A stretch of 64,000 nt of DNA from Rebecca billardiae RCC1528 (taxonomy: Eukaryota; Haptophyta). How positions within the stretch are numbered: the stretch's first letter is position 1; each line of letters opens with the position of its first letter. Of this stretch, positions 63,991 through 64,000 are shown piece by piece. Both the position numbers and the translations under genes were made by a program. The notes under the pieces are model-generated. The model had not been told where the DNA came from. It searched no databases and saw nothing but the letters and a program-made list of their open reading frames with translations. The stretch spans positions 1,736,001 to 1,800,000 of the forward strand of contig OZ251228.1 of NCBI GenBank assembly GCA_965240325.2, given 5' to 3'.

Positions 63991-64000
63991 ACCGGTGGAC

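Noticed and set aside
1-64000. tRNA or rRNA genes
   Set aside because: Scanning by eye for TpsiC-loop-like boxes paired with acceptor stems found no convincing tRNA, and no rRNA-like segments were noticed; a covariance-model search would settle it.

Overview
The window looks like nuclear DNA of a GC-rich eukaryotic microalga, most likely a haptophyte. Most genes are intron-poor. The few introns are short (about 100-270 bases), typically begin GTGCG and end CGCAG, and at least one is best modelled with a GC donor. Intergenic DNA carries long TA and GA microsatellites. The gene set (homeodomain, F-box, SNF2 ATPase, GRIP-domain golgin, cathepsin, topoisomerase III beta) is eukaryotic. The haptophyte assignment is inferred from intron style, base composition and gene content, not from a marker gene.

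Layout. 1-6382: a partial ISWI-like remodeller with a PHD finger, a foldback repeat, and a cathepsin H-like protease. 6517-16185: topoisomerase III beta (head-to-head with the protease), a secreted protein of unknown function, a small membrane protein, and an organelle-type methionyl-tRNA synthetase with a WHEP tail. 16186-23362: mostly repeats (first copy of a 1.5 kb dispersed repeat and a 239-base foldback element) plus one uncertain small gene. 23363-32602: a 2,414-residue GRIP golgin and a divergent F-box gene. 33165-45018: a PC-esterase, an F-box/RCC1 gene with a recent tandem duplication of its 5' end, an FAD oxidoreductase, a multi-pass membrane protein, a Mutator-like foldback element and a PLOD-like glycosyltransferase. 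45105-52093: nested repeats, with the second copy of the 1.5 kb repeat interrupted by a 4,043-base element with 853-base terminal inverted repeats, then another foldback. 52208-64000: a glycosyltransferase-sulfotransferase fusion, an SGNH esterase, a palindrome carrying two complete copies of a 52-residue membrane-protein gene, a hypothetical gene, a homeodomain gene and an armadillo-like membrane protein.

How the genes fit together. There are no operons. Neighbours are often divergent with 130-450 bases between start codons, suggesting shared promoters. Four genes (33165-34430, 43486-45018, 52208-54268, 54814-56178) look like secretory-pathway enzymes that glycosylate, sulfate or esterify glycans, and a golgin lies on the same segment. 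This fits an organism making elaborate extracellular polysaccharide or scales, but the link is inference.

The most striking feature is structural. Six inverted-repeat (foldback) units occupy about 8 kb. Three have direct repeats at their edges consistent with target-site duplications. The largest has its empty target site preserved in the other copy of its host repeat about 27 kb away in the same window.
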